Assembly (NCBI GenBank): GCA_010093485.1 | Contig: MU001505.1 | Location: forward strand, 585,375 to 649,374 | DNA length: 64,000 bases | Direction: 5' to 3' | Source of the DNA: Karstenula rhodostoma CBS 690.94 | Lineage: Eukaryota > Ascomycota > Dothideomycetes > Pleosporales > Didymosphaeriaceae | Program-made: the position numbers and the translations under genes | In this document: in pieces, positions 1 through 11,588 of the stretch | Layout of the letters: every line of letters begins with the position of its first letter | Position numbering within the stretch: the stretch's first letter is position 1 | The notes under the pieces: model-generated | The model's database searches: none | Seen by the model: only the letters and a program-made list of their open reading frames with translations | What the model was told of the DNA's origin: nothing

Positions 1-150
1 AGCAATCGTCTGGGGCGCGGATCATCGCACACCGCCGACGTCATCCTCTCAGTCAACAATCTCCTCATTGCAGCCTCTCTCAATCGTTCGATTCGGTACA
101 ATATAGGTGCTTTCATCGGCTGGACCGGATTAGCTTGTTACACTGGCGTG

Positions 151-2224
151 ATGCCACCCAAGAAGTCACTCCGAAGAGCAGTGATCCAACCACGCCGCAA
201 CATCTGTAAGACATGCAATAACCTGAGTCCGCGCGACCACGCTAGCTCTGTTTACCTCACGGAACGCACAAAAGGGGCACTTGCGAGGCTGTCTCTTGTC
301 CTAGATGCTTTCGAGTTGTCGAGAAGTAGACTGCCAAAGGAAGGGGGGTGTCGCTTCTGCAATGTATTATGTCAAGCTCTTGACGCACTTTTTGGCGATT
401 GGAGAGGAACTAGACAAAGAGTCAACGTCGACATCAAGGAGAAAGGGACCATAAAAGTAGGGCTCGATCAAGAAGCATGGAGAGGTGAAGTCGTCAGTAT
501 CTACACTACTAAACGTAAGTGTGCTCTATCAAGATGCGCACACTTCCCATTCTGGCACTGATTGCCCATATCGGGACCGCAGCTGCAGCTGGTCTTCTGC
601 ATGCGGCTGACAAAACCCAGCTTCGCGGAGTTGGTCAACTCTGGGGACTGCTCGCCGCATTCCTCTGAATTCCGGCTCAGACGATACATTCGATTTTGCG
701 CGAAGAAGTATCCAGGATTGCCTTACTAATCCCAAACATGGAGCGTGTATTCTACCTCGAAATTCGTCTGCATCCACGCCAAAGCGACTGCTAGACGTCG
801 GTCGTGCAACCGCACCCATTCGTCTGATTGATACTCAAGGAAGGGCTTTGGAGTACGCAGCCCTCTCTCACTGTTGGGGTACCGGTTCGCCCCTAAAGAC
901 TACGAAAGCAAATTGGAGGGTGCTATCTCACGATATCCCTTTCAATTCCTTACCCCCCTTGTTTCAAGACGCCATCGTTATTACTCGACAGATGGGGCTG
1001 CGCTATATTTGGATCGATTCCCTATGCATAATACAAGACTCAGCTCGCGATTGGGAGACAGAATCGTTCAAGATGGGAAGTATTTATGAAAATGCTTATT
1101 TTACGATATCGGCGACTGCTTCTCCCGACGGGGCTTCCCGCGCCTTAAAAGATCGAGAGAAGCCCGTAAAGCTCAATTTCGAGAACTTGGGGGGTGATGA
1201 ATTGGAGATTCGCGCGAGAAGGGTGGAAGACCACCACCCAAGTAATAAGGAAGACCCAGCTACTCTCGTTGGACCACTAACCACAAGAGCTTGGGCACTG
1301 CAAGAGCATTTTCTCAGTACGAGAATCCTTCACTATACAAAAACAGAATTGCTCTTTGAGTGCAGGACTTCCTTCCGCTGCGAGTGCTCACCTTCACGAA
1401 AATCACTGCCCACTACGCCTGCACTGATCCCGAAGGCCACAGCGAAGTTGAACAGGGACCCTAAAGCGGTATGGGACGCGTGGCACCGCGTCGTGGAACA
1501 GTACTCTCGGAGAAACTTGACACATCTGAATGACAAGTTACCAGCTATATCAGGAATTGCTGGTCAGATACAAAAAGCCACATCGTCCAGATACATTGCT
1601 GGATTGTGGGAAGCGAATCTGGCATGGGACCTCTTGTGGTCGACGACGACTACGGCCGCCGACGCGCAGTATTTCTCCCCGGACAAATATCGAGCCCCAT
1701 CTTTCTCCTGGGCCAGTTTAGATACCCCTGTTGCCTTCGCGCCTTTAGACCAAGAGGAACGTCTGTCTGTTGTGTCATCGATCACCCTGGTCTCTTCATC
1801 TGTCTCCGTCACTGGTCTAAATCCTCTGGGAACTTTATCGGATGCATCGATTCACGTACGCGGTCCCATCATGCATGCGACACTGCTCTCTACGCAAAGA
1901 GGAGGCATCTGGGAATATGTCTTGTTCTTGAAGGGTTCCAGTGCGATTACTATTCAAAAGGACTGTTTACTCGTGGAAGACGTTATAGGGGGGTCCTCCA
2001 GTGGTAGGGCACAAACGGTCCGAAGAGCGCAATGCGGCGATGCTCCCCAAGACTTCAAGGCGTCCGTGCTTTGCTTGTGCGTCGCTCGACATGATACATG
2101 GATATCAGGTCTCGTTCTTGGGCTTGCACGTCAAGATCCAGACTACTGGAATCGCTTAGGCACTTTTGCGGCGGGAAGCGACGTCTTTCAACGTGCACAG
2201 GAGAAAGAACTGCATGTTACATGA
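151..2224 (+). CDS. HET-domain (heterokaryon incompatibility) protein
   Basis: Two exons, join(151..514, 621..2224), 655 residues. The HET domain is recognised from its three blocks: YAALSHCWG near residues 200-208, YIWIDSLCIIQDS near 250-262, and RAWALQE near 345-351. The first exon carries a CxxC pair (CKTC) and GCRFC, the usual N-terminal cysteine cluster of this class. The 106-nt intron starts GTAAGT, has a CTGAC branch point 11 nt before its AG, and restores the frame exactly, giving a segment FDFARRSIQDC that is typical just ahead of HET domains. ATG at 151 is the first methionine in frame. HET proteins trigger cell death when incompatible hyphae fuse; partner and allele specificity cannot be read from the sequence. 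Transcribed toward the secreted-protein gene. The C-terminal third has no recognised domain. Confidence 0.88.
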
Positions 2225-2628
2225 AAGCGCCACATGAAACGAGCCCCGGCGCTGTGTCGGCGATCGGCCGCCAGCCGCACCACGTCACGTGTGATCTCCA
2301 TCTAGCGAAACGTGATGAAACAAATGCAATCATCCTGCAGAACTTTCCACCATTGAACGTCGACGTTTCTTTAGGCAATGTGGAAATGGGAAGTCCTAAC
2401 TCCACCACTTCGTAAGTGGTCAGGCCAGAGCCCTGGGGTCTAGAATCGCATGGCGCACGCCGCATCGCATCAACGGAATACGAAGCAGCTATTAAGATGG
2501 ATGCCGTCCGAAGCCTGTCCATCTTTTCTTACTCACGAGCTTTTGAAGTACTTCGTTTCTGTCACTCTTTTGGAACCGCTGGTCGTTCGTTTCTTGTCAT
2601 TCTTTTACATATCTGACCCGACTGCACC
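2225..2628. other. Intergenic, promoter side of the secreted-protein gene
   Basis: 404 bp with no gene that I can support. It lies between the stop of the HET gene and the ATG of the next gene and must hold the downstream promoter. A pyrimidine-rich stretch around 2520-2615 precedes the ATG at 2629; no clear TATA box was seen. Confidence 0.4.
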
Positions 2629-4900
2629 ATGTTGCACTCAACTTTCACTCTTTCCCTCTTCACGGCCGTGGTATCGGCACTTTCCGCGAGCAACCTTAAA
2701 ACCCACGTTGGATCTCTGTCGCTCTCGTCTAGTTTCAACCCAGTCAAGGATGCTTACTGGACTGGCTATCCTCACCACCGTCGCACGCCTTTTTCCGTTT
2801 CACCGGATGGCAAATCCGCTTATCTCGCATACCTAGACTCCAGCGAGACTGGTGTTCACATTCAGCAGGTGAACCCTTCCACTTTCGCTGCTGTCGGTGA
2901 CGCTGTCTCTGTAAGCACTGGTAAAGAGGCCGGTGGACTTGTAGCCCACAACGATGGCTTTGCTCTTCTTACCAACGAGGCGGTTTCGGGTGTGACGGAC
3001 CCGGTCGCCGTCCTCTACCGCTATACTTCCGGCAAGCAGTCCTGGAAGACCTACCTCGGCGGCCCCGATGTCAAGAACAGCGACGGACACACTGCGTCCC
3101 CTGATCTGAACGGCGATCTTGCATACTCTGAGACTGCGAAGACATACGGTGCCTACTTTGTCGTTACGGCTTACGACGGATCTGCCGCTGGCCACTTTGG
3201 TGACACTATTCAGTATGTTTCCGATGATGGTACCCTCAAGAACATAGCCGGTGCTAGCAGCGACGGATTTGGATGCTCTCACAACACTGGAATCGCGTTC
3301 GAGGCCGCCGACGAGGCTCCGTTCGCCAGTATCTGTGCCGAAGACCAAGGAAACATCTGGCTGAACACCGAGACTCAATATATGGCTGGCGTAAGAATTA
3401 GCAACGAAAATGTAACTAATGGTGCGTCCAACGAGGCCATGGGTGGGATGAGCGGCTCGTACAGCAATCTTGCGCGCTTCGTCGACAGCGATGAGTACAT
3501 TTTCACTTGGGTCTCCAAGGGTGCGAAGGACCTTACCACGAACGACTGGCTCGGTGCCCCTTACACCCACTCGGTCAACCGCACTGCCAACCGTAACGTC
3601 GCCATCGCCCGCTTCTCGGACAAAAAGACCCTCATCGGTGAGCAGGCTACCCAGGAGCTCGGTGGCTCAGGCGATGACCAGGTGAACTGGATCACCACCG
3701 GTACTGCGGATCACTCGAACGCTCACGTCGCTGCGTTCGACAAGACCAACGCTCTCGTATCTTGGGAGGAGATCGCTGAGCCTAACTGCCCGCTCGTTGC
3801 TTTCGGCTGCGAGGGTACATTCACCGGTTCCTACTTCCAGCTCGTCAACAATGGCGAGAAGGTTGGCGAGGCCGTCAAGAGCACAAATGTTTACGTTGCT
3901 GGTGATATGGTTACGATGAATGATGGCAGCATCTGTTGGCCCTATGTCGACATGAACTGGAGCCTCAATGATGGCACCCGGGGCGCCAGCGTCTCCAAGA
4001 TCAGCTTTGCCTGTATGAGCAACGGCGGGCCTAGCTCTGGCTCTGGCGGCTCCTCCGCTGTCGTCTCGTCGGCTGCTGCTACGTCTGCCGCTCTCGCTGC
4101 CTCCAGCAAGGCCCCCGCTACATCGGCAGCCACGGATGTTGATGAGGTTGCTATCTCCACCGCCGCCCCCTACACCGAGACCTCTGCTGCCGCCCCGGTC
4201 GCATCTTCCACCGCTGCTTCAGGCGATGCCGACAGTGCGCTCCCATCCCTTGTTCTCGAAAGCTCTCGTGTTCCTGATGCCTCTGCGAGCGCGACAGGCA
4301 TCGCCCCCGCGCCCAGCACCACGAACAATGCCGCTTTCCAGAGCTCAATCCTCATCCAGTCGAGCACAGCTTCGGGCCAGCCTACGTATCTCGTCCCTAC
4401 AGCCTCACTCCCGGCTTCAGTCATCGATTCCGCCGCGCCGGCACCCACCATAGGCTCGAGCTTCGACGTTTGCGCGCCTGTCGCCACTACGACGGTCACT
4501 CAGAAGGAAGTCGTTACTGTTGTGAGTAAACCATGTTCCCACGTCCGATAATCAAAGCTAATGTCTTCAGACCGCGACGCCTTCCTCCGCTGCCCAGCCG
4601 GCCGAACCCAGCGCGCCCGCATCCGAATCCAACCCTCCATACCCTATTGCGTCGCACACTGGCCGTCGTCCCCACCGACCATACCCCACTGGCGTTTTCC
4701 CCAGTGGTGGGTACCCATTCCCCAGCGGCGGCTTCGGTGGCCGACCTCGTCCCACGGGCGGCTTTGGAGGTAGCCCAACTGGCGGTTTCCCTGCTCCTAG
4801 CGGGTTCCTCACGCAGACCAAGCCTGCAACCGAGGCCTCTGTGTCCTCTCCAGCTGCTTCGTCGGCGGCTCCCGCCGTCCCTGTCACCGGCTCGTACTAG
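2629..4900 (+). CDS. Large secreted protein, probable beta-propeller with Ser/Ala and Gly/Pro-rich tail
   Basis: Two exons, join(2629..4521, 4571..4900), 740 residues. The 49-nt intron (GTGAGT..CAG) falls between codons, and exon 2 continues in frame to TAG at 4898. Residues 1-20 form a signal peptide. Residues about 25-460 are rich in short beta-type stretches with repeated SPDG/DGKS-like turns and evenly spaced aromatic residues, suggesting a propeller fold; no named family was recognised. Residues about 465-630 are a Ser/Ala/Thr linker likely to be O-glycosylated. The last 110 residues are Gly/Pro/Phe-rich with repeated TGGF/SGGF units. There is no hydrophobic C-terminal tail, so a GPI anchor is unlikely and release or wall association by the tail is inferred. 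Codon use is strongly biased to C-ending codons, as in a highly expressed gene. Confident as a gene, not as to function. Confidence 0.8.
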
Positions 4901-5849
4901 GCGAGGGGCTTGTTGGACGGGAATCATAGCAAACATCTTCCTTGGTTCTCTCTTAGGCAACTGTGCCTCGTCAACTTGACTTCCTGTATATACCTTACCT
5001 ATTACATGGGCTTATAACCCACAGCAATTAAATACGCTCGATGATTCATTTGCACAGCGCTTTCGCTCCTCATAGCATTGGACATTCTTTGCAGTGTGTT
5101 TCGTTATTGGCCGCTTGATGGCACCCATAGCTCAAATGAACCGGACATGTGCTTCAACAGCGAAATGAACTGTCTAGATGCAAGAGTAACTGCTGGCGGC
5201 CGAGTTCGATCGGCATGGTATATCTCCTTGAAGTTCAGCAGGCGAGCTCCTATGCTGCCTTCTGCATTACCATGTGTTGATGTTTTGCTGTGATTAGCAT
5301 TTGTATCACTCTGTCTTGGTTGGCGGTCATGTTACACTGTTACAAATCTGGGTGTACACTTATATGAGTGCAACGCCGGAGGCACGTTTGGGTGGGCATG
5401 AGCGAGTCGTCGGTGGTGACGCTCCTCTCGATATCAACAGTGTAGTAGAACCTACCAAACATCACGAGCGGGGCCAAGAACGAACGTCGATTCTCAAGTA
5501 TTGATTGAACACAAGTCATTTGAAATTTGCTATGCGTGGTTTGCGAGCTTTTGCTACGGTCATTCTGCAATTCGTGATCCTCGTATGAGCGTGAGGTCGT
5601 GGCAACGCTCGCTACAATTACCGGCATGAAAAGCGTGCTGGTTATGCAATTACAGTCACAGACCATGTTGATGTAGTCTTCTAACTCCGTTTTCAAGCTT
5701 CAAAGAGCTCACATACTAATTTAGAAGTAAATGCCTACCACTCCAAAGTTGGAGTGGCAGCCCTGCTATCGTACCCACACTTGAAGGCTTCTGTAGGTCT
5801 TTCCGCCACCCTATCTCGCATGATGTTTACTTACGTTCTGAGCTTGCGC
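4901..5849. other. Intergenic, no recognisable gene
   Basis: About 950 bp downstream of the secreted-protein gene. Short ORFs occur on both strands, but none shows family-like composition or splice continuity. The sequence is more A+T-rich than the flanking gene. Confidence 0.4.
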
Positions 5850-6170
5850 AAACCTTGAGGTGCCACGGGACTATGCCGACCCAGCGGCGGGAAATACTCA
5901 CATAGTATTCATCAGGCATTCAGTCCACGATCATAATACAGGTAAGGATAGCCTGATGAATCCCAGTGGACCTGGTGCATCTAGCGTCGACGTCCTCGGT
6001 TTCGCCGAACACGCACATGATGATAAGAGATTCCCTCAAGTAAAACCTCCTCAGCTTCCATCCACGCGGTGTAGATTTCAGCGGCATCGACATGGACTGC
6101 TTCGTCTTGAATCAGCAACACGCGGTAGAAGCCTTGCCTCCGCCATACGATATAACGCCACTGTATTGTT
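5850..6170 (+). pseudogene. Relic of a TAP-like alpha/beta hydrolase (tripeptidyl-aminopeptidase type)
   Basis: A frame starting just before 5860 reads EVPRDYADPAAGN, then FIRHSV and NPSGPGASSVDVL. This matches the N-terminal strand and the oxyanion-loop block (NPGGPG-S) of fungal TAP-like serine hydrolases. About 60 bp on, PRGVDFSGIDMDCF resembles the next conserved block (DPRG..S..DCF). No nucleophile elbow (GxSxG) and no C-terminal domain are found downstream, and the blocks are not joined in one open frame without gaps. It is therefore read as the decayed 5' part of such a gene. An intact gene with unusual introns is less likely. Confidence 0.55.
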
Positions 6171-6179
6171 GTAGGTCGC

Positions 6180-9100
6180 CCGAGTCATGCGCGTGTCTGT
6201 ACAACACTTAAATACGAGGTGATCTAATCCGATGATTGTTACGCAATGCGGGATATGCTTGCAAGCACGGAAGCTTTCGGAGTCTATTGTTCAAGGACAT
6301 ACAGTGACACAGCACTGATAGCAGGTATTCCGCGTGGTTGGAATCACCTCAGAACAGATCCTTTAATACAGGAGAGCTGCCGACGAAAGGGGCGATGTGC
6401 AATGATGCACCACTGGCGACATCTGATCCGAACAAAGTGGACAGGAAGAGGGAAGCGAGTTCAGGAGTGAGTTGGCTCGATATGGGCTATGGCGATGCCA
6501 AGAGGTTGCGCTGGAGGCAGTCAAGATGGTGAATCAGTCGAAGCGACCCGGTACAAGTCGCAATCACGATACCAGGTCAAACTAGAGGTACTCCCTCTTG
6601 AATGGAACGACGTGGAGTCTACACCAGGGCAAAATTCTCAGCTGCCCAGCTTCTGACACATGACTAATGTTCCTACCTCTAGTCATCGTCTTTGATCGAA
6701 CTACCGTTCTTAAATTCCTACTCTGGACCGTTGCCCACAGAAACACATCCCCCGGTATTCATAGTCAGTCCCAGCTATATCTGGAGACTGGGGGGTTGAT
6801 GCTCGAGATCAAAAAAGAGGGGGAGAAGCTGGGCGTTGAGGACGTCAGAGCCACTTGGTGGGTTAGTCAAGGCTTCTTTGTTGAGGTGGACGGAGCCAGG
6901 GGGAATGCAAGATTCGGGGAGCGGGAAACAGTAAGTGGGGAGGTGGGCAGTGAGAGATCTGAGATGGTGCTGATGCCGAAGAGGTTTGATAGCTTGATGT
7001 GCTTGATTATGTTTTCGAGCTATTCCTCCAAAGTAGGCGCAAAGAACACTCGAACGTTCTTGGGTGACGGATTTAGTAAAGGTGTCCGAGTTTAGCCTGC
7101 ACCCACTGTGCCGCGCGAAATGAAAGCATTGTCGTGATCTAGCCCATTGTCGTCGATATAGTAGTAGTAGGTCCTTGTGCTGCATTCTTTCCATTGTTTC
7201 AGTTCCATACTATTTTGCATGGCACAGAAAAGGTCGTTTGCCAACTCCTCTACTTCTTGAAGCTTGACGACGGGCAATCCAATGCCTACGGGCTGCGTCG
7301 TGCTCTCACGGTAGCAGCGAGAGACTCTTCGGTGTGGGAGCTCCGGTATGGCGCTCCTATTACTTATCTGATGCTTCACCATTGTAAAACTCACCAATGA
7401 ATCCTACACATCAAAATGCCTCTTCCGCCACCGCCTATCCTCAGACCCTTAGCGCCTTCCAGGACAAGCCTGCCTACTCGCTTTTCAGGGACGGGTCGGA
7501 CTGGAATGTTGCGATTCTTTAGGGAAGAGTAATTTCCAGACTTCTGATACATAGTGCTTGTCGGAATTGATAGCCATATCTTGGCCTTTCTTCGGTCGGG
7601 TGCGTTATGTAACGCGCTACGTAAATCGGCAGCTTTTCGTGTATAGTGCTTGCCTGGGGCGGATAATACGTCCACGACGACTTCTCGGTGGGTTCTTCTG
7701 GGATTGTTCCATACGTAGACGTCGCAGATGTAGGCGGCGTAGCAAATCTGCCGAGATATCGCCCAAGTAACATCTTCCGTTGGGTGCTCAATATCATCTG
7801 GTGGCTGCAAATTTCTCTGCACTACGTCCTGTGTTGAGTACTCGATAGAGACTGGTAGAGCTCCAGACATTGTATACAACCCATCTTCGGGGATTAGTCT
7901 GCTGACAAAGTCAGTGTAACGGTCAAGCTTTGCGGAGGCTGGGATTTTGTTGTTGTTATTGAATGCAGCGTCAACAAGCTGTGCTAAGATCTTCCGTCTG
8001 ACCACCCCAACATCCTGTATACGTTGCGTGATAGCACTATTCTCAAATAAATCTAAGCACGCTTGGGCGGCGAAGAACGCACAATCGGTGTTGTTATTCT
8101 GGCGCGGGTAAGAAGGAAGTTGTACGACCCATTAACTGGTCCAACCAGCGACGAGGTTGGCCGTTATCAGGCTGAGAAATGAAGCGAATTCATCATGTAT
8201 ATAAGTTGACGTCGGCGGGTTCGAATCGTATATCTCTATGAGGCATGGTGCAGATGCCCTCACCGCCACCCAGTGGTTAATATGATGGAACGCGAATATG
8301 GAACAACGAACTTCACGGCTCTATAGGGGTTGTAGTTTTCTTGCCAAGGCCCTTTCGTGGCCACTCTTGTGGAGATCGCTTGTTTGAATATTGTCAACGA
8401 GGGCCGGTGGGAGTAGAACGATGCCAGGGCCGGGTAAAAGCACCCAATGTTCTCAAAGTGTTATTCGAAATATGTGTTCAACGACGGAATCGGACACCGA
8501 GTTATCAGGTTCGAGAGATAAAATCATTTTTAGCGACCAAGAAATCATGCGTGTTGTGCCACTGCGCCATACTTCGTACTCAGTGGATCCACTATGGGCG
8601 TACTTGGTAATTGCCCCTTCTCGCGCATATCTGGGATGCTTTTTGGAAGCGTCCCTGATGGAGCTGAGCAGAGTGGAAATGTCGGGCAGATGGTCGACCA
8701 GACATCTCAACATTCACATGGTTGTCCTGATCGCGCACCAAACTTGTGTTTAGCGGATAGTCGACAGTTGTGGCGCACGAGGATTGTATATCTTCTCTGC
8801 AATAGCGAAGGCTTGTTCTTTTCGCTCAGCTATCGATGACGGTGTCTTCTCCATCATGTTGTTCGGGTAGCTTCTCCCGGAAGGCGCTGGGGGGTTGGGA
8901 ATGAGTGGTGGGCTCTACTTCGTCACATCCGCTATGCTGGCTGCCGCTCAAGAAGCTCAAGCAGCTCAGTCCCATGCGATTCTCCAGCCGCAGAAACTTG
9001 TCGTCGTAGTTGCGGAGTGGCCGGGTGAGGGGGGCGCGGGGGTTGTGCAGGATATTGGAACTCGGAGACGGCAGCTGATGAGCTGCGCAATCGCTTTCGC

Positions 9101-9600
9101 CGCACCAGAGGTTTCGAAAGTTCAAGCCTCTGTCATTGATGAAGAGTCCGAATTCGCAGAACACGTGAATCACCCAACCGTATCCATGTTCCAAGAACTG
9201 TTCAACTCAAGCCACCTTACTCTGCGAGACATCCTCTCGGGCACACGCATGCACCAGTATATTGCATACTCAGCCGCGCTGGAAAGGACGCTGCATGTCA
9301 GGTGCGGGTAGGATCTGCTCTCTACGAACATACATCAGCTCATACAATGAACTTCGCCGGAGCCCAGCGGTATTCCACGTTCGAAATGTTTCTGCTCTTC
9401 TCTCATCAATGTAACAGCCTTGTCACCAACCACAACAATCCCACGAAAGGGCCACTTGTTTCAAGGGACATTGAGCAGTTGCGTGTGCTCCGCTTTGCTT
9501 TTACCGACATCGTCGCGGCCGACCGTGCCATACGCCATCAGTCTCAGCTTTGAAGGGTTGGCGAGGAATGAAACATGAACCTCGTATTTGGCCTCTGAGA
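6180..9600. other. 3.4-kb gene-poor, probably decayed region
   Basis: No gene that I can support. Several ORFs of 80-200 codons exist on both strands; the longest is on the minus strand at 7391-8005 (about 200 codons, containing an Asn run NNNN and an IPEDGLYTMSG segment). None has recognisable domains or credible exon continuations. The composition is mixed, with many short frames, as expected for old degraded DNA next to a repeat array. Confidence 0.4.
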
Positions 9601-9601
9601 T

Positions 9602-10650
9602 AAATGCTGGTCGGATCTTGCCTTTGGTTGACACGTCGCGCGGTATGGTGTGTTGGTGTGAGAGCACCGCCGGTATGGCGAGGGCGGCGGTGTGAGGGCT
9701 TGGCGCTCCGGTATGAGAGTTCCGGTGTGAGGCTTTTTCTCCGGTATAGGAGCTCCAGTATGGTGCACCGGCATATGCTCGTGTAGCAGCAACACCATTC
9801 TGCTGGACATTAAAAATTAACACGACCCTCGCATTTGGCCTAATATAAATGCTGGCTGGATTTTGCTATTGGTTGACACGTTGCGCAGTATTGTTGTTGC
9901 TCCGGTATGGCGCGCCGGTGTGAGAGCGCCGCCATACCGGAGAATTCGCCGGGATGGTGCACAGCAGCAACACCGTTCCGTTGCTCATAAAAAGTTATTA
10001 TATACCTAGCATTTAGCCCTTGATGTAAATACTGGCCGAATCTTGCTATTAATTAACACGCCGCGTAGTATTGCTGCTCCGGTGTGGCGCGCCGGTGTGA
10101 GGTCACACCGGAGAATTCGCCGGTATGGCGGTGCCCAATTGTCCAACCTAGAGCGCAGCTGCAACACCGTTCTGCTAGACATAAAAAGTTAATATAAACT
10201 AATATCTAGCCTCTGATATAAATACTGGCCGAATCTTCTATTAATTAACACGCCGCGTAGTATTGCTGCTCCGGTATGGCGCGCCGCTGGTGTGGAGGCT
10301 TGGCGTTTCCGGAGAATTCGCCGGTATGGCGACGCCTAAATATCCGACCCAGGGCGCAGCTACAACCGCAAAACCGAATCTGAATACGCCAGTACGTTAA
10401 GATGCCCCATAAGGTGTGAGAATGATAAAAGATTATCAAGTGCAGCGAGGACGAGCGCTGCTGGCCGTCATACCGGCGCTCCACACCGGAGAATTCGCCG
10501 GTGTGGCGACGCCCAAATGTCCAACCCAGAGCGCATCTGCAACTGCAAAACCGAATCTGAATAAGCCAATATGCTAAGATGCATCATGAGGTGTGGGAAT
10601 GATAAGAAAGTATCGAGTGCAGCGAGGAGGGGCGTTGCTGGCCGTCATGC
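9602..10650. repeat. Diverged tandem repeats of ~180-245 bp with CCGGTATG cores (left part of array)
   Basis: A motif of the form aaat(g/a)ctggccg..cttgctatt..ttaacacg recurs at about 9602, 9847, 10027 and 10220, spaced 245, 180 and 193 bp. Between copies lie several short words: CTCCGGTATGGCG, CGCCGGTGTGAG and GGAGAATTCGCCGG. A second pair of longer near-copies covers about 10330-10470 and 10505-10650 (CCGAATCTGAATA.GCCA.TA.G, then AGTGCAGCGAGGA.G.GC.TTGCTGGCCGTCAT), about 176 bp apart. Differences between copies are mostly C/T and G/A. In this half the core mainly reads CCGGTATG on the plus strand. Confidence 0.8.
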
Positions 10651-11260
10651 TGGTGTGCCATACCGGCGCTCCACACCGGCGCTCTCACACCGGAGCGCCA
10701 AGGCCTCACACCGGCGAGTTCTCCGCTATGACGGCGCTCTCATAGCGGAGAACTCATACCGGAGCGCCAAGCCCCCACACCGGAGAACCTGCCATACCGG
10801 CGCTCTCACCGGAGCTCTCACACCGGCGGTGCTCTTATACCGGAGCGCCAAGGCCTCACACTGGCGAGTTCTCCGCTATGACGGCGCTCTCATAGCGGAG
10901 AACTCATACCGGAGCGCCAAGCCCCCACACCGGAGAACCTGCCATACCGGCGCTCTCACCGGAGCTCTCACACCGGCGGTGCTCTTATACCGGAGCGCCA
11001 AGGCCTCACACTGGCGAGTTCTCCGCTATGACGGCGCTCTCATACCGGCGAACTCATACCGGCGAACTCATACCGGCGAACTCATACCGGAACGCCAAGC
11101 CCCCACACCGGAGAACCTGCCATACCGGCGCGCCATACCGGAGGCTGCCACACACCGGCGAGTCGCTCTCACACCGGCGACCCTCATACCGGCGCGCCCA
11201 TACCGGAGCCGCCGTCCCACACCGTCGTCCCCTCACACCGTCGTCGCCCTCTCACCGAAG
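10651..11260. repeat. 150-bp tandem repeat and CATACCGG mini-repeats (right part of array)
   Basis: The word CGGAGCGCCAAGGCCTCACA starts at 10691, 10841 and 10991, a period of exactly 150 bp, with near-identical sequence between. After the third copy the array degenerates into short units such as GGCGAACTCATACC, repeated back to back at 11046-11090, and then CACACCGTCGTC units to about 11250. In this half the core reads CATACCGG/CACACCGG on the plus strand, the reverse complement of the left half. Because 150 is divisible by three, a frame from ATG 10571 stays open for 246 codons. I regard that as a by-product, not a gene. Confidence 0.85.
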
Positions 11261-11588
11261 GTGAACACCGGCGATACAGTATTAGGTCAATATTGTAAAC
11301 TCGTATCGTAGCCTCAGTCCAGGATTAACTGTTCTACATCTGTCGGCGAAGGCCTCAGCTTACATCCGATCGTCATGCTCCCATGAGAGGTCGCCATACC
11401 GGAGAAACACTTGTGCCGTCACTGCCAAACCGCCCGCCGTCGATGTGCTGTCCGCCGTCGCCATAGCTGCCATAACGGCGCCCATACCGGAGCTGCCCAT
11501 CCGGCGCAAATCGAAATGTGTGGCCCTCACGATGATGACGGTCTGCCCTATTGCTTCCATTCAATTCTATATTCACTTGTGGTCACGG

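Noticed and set aside
8215..8240. tRNA-like GGGTTCGAATC near 8217
   Set aside because: No cloverleaf partner sequences upstream or downstream.
8826..9194. Possible HET-domain relic on the minus strand (frame with WVIHVFCEFGLF and WCGES)
   Set aside because: Resembles the W-I-Q-E and CG blocks only loosely, and no YxALSxxWG or WIDALCINQ block is found nearby.
9602..11260. CRISPR-like array
   Set aside because: Units are long, diverged, directly adjoining and of mixed orientation, with no unique spacers of constant length; the genome is fungal.
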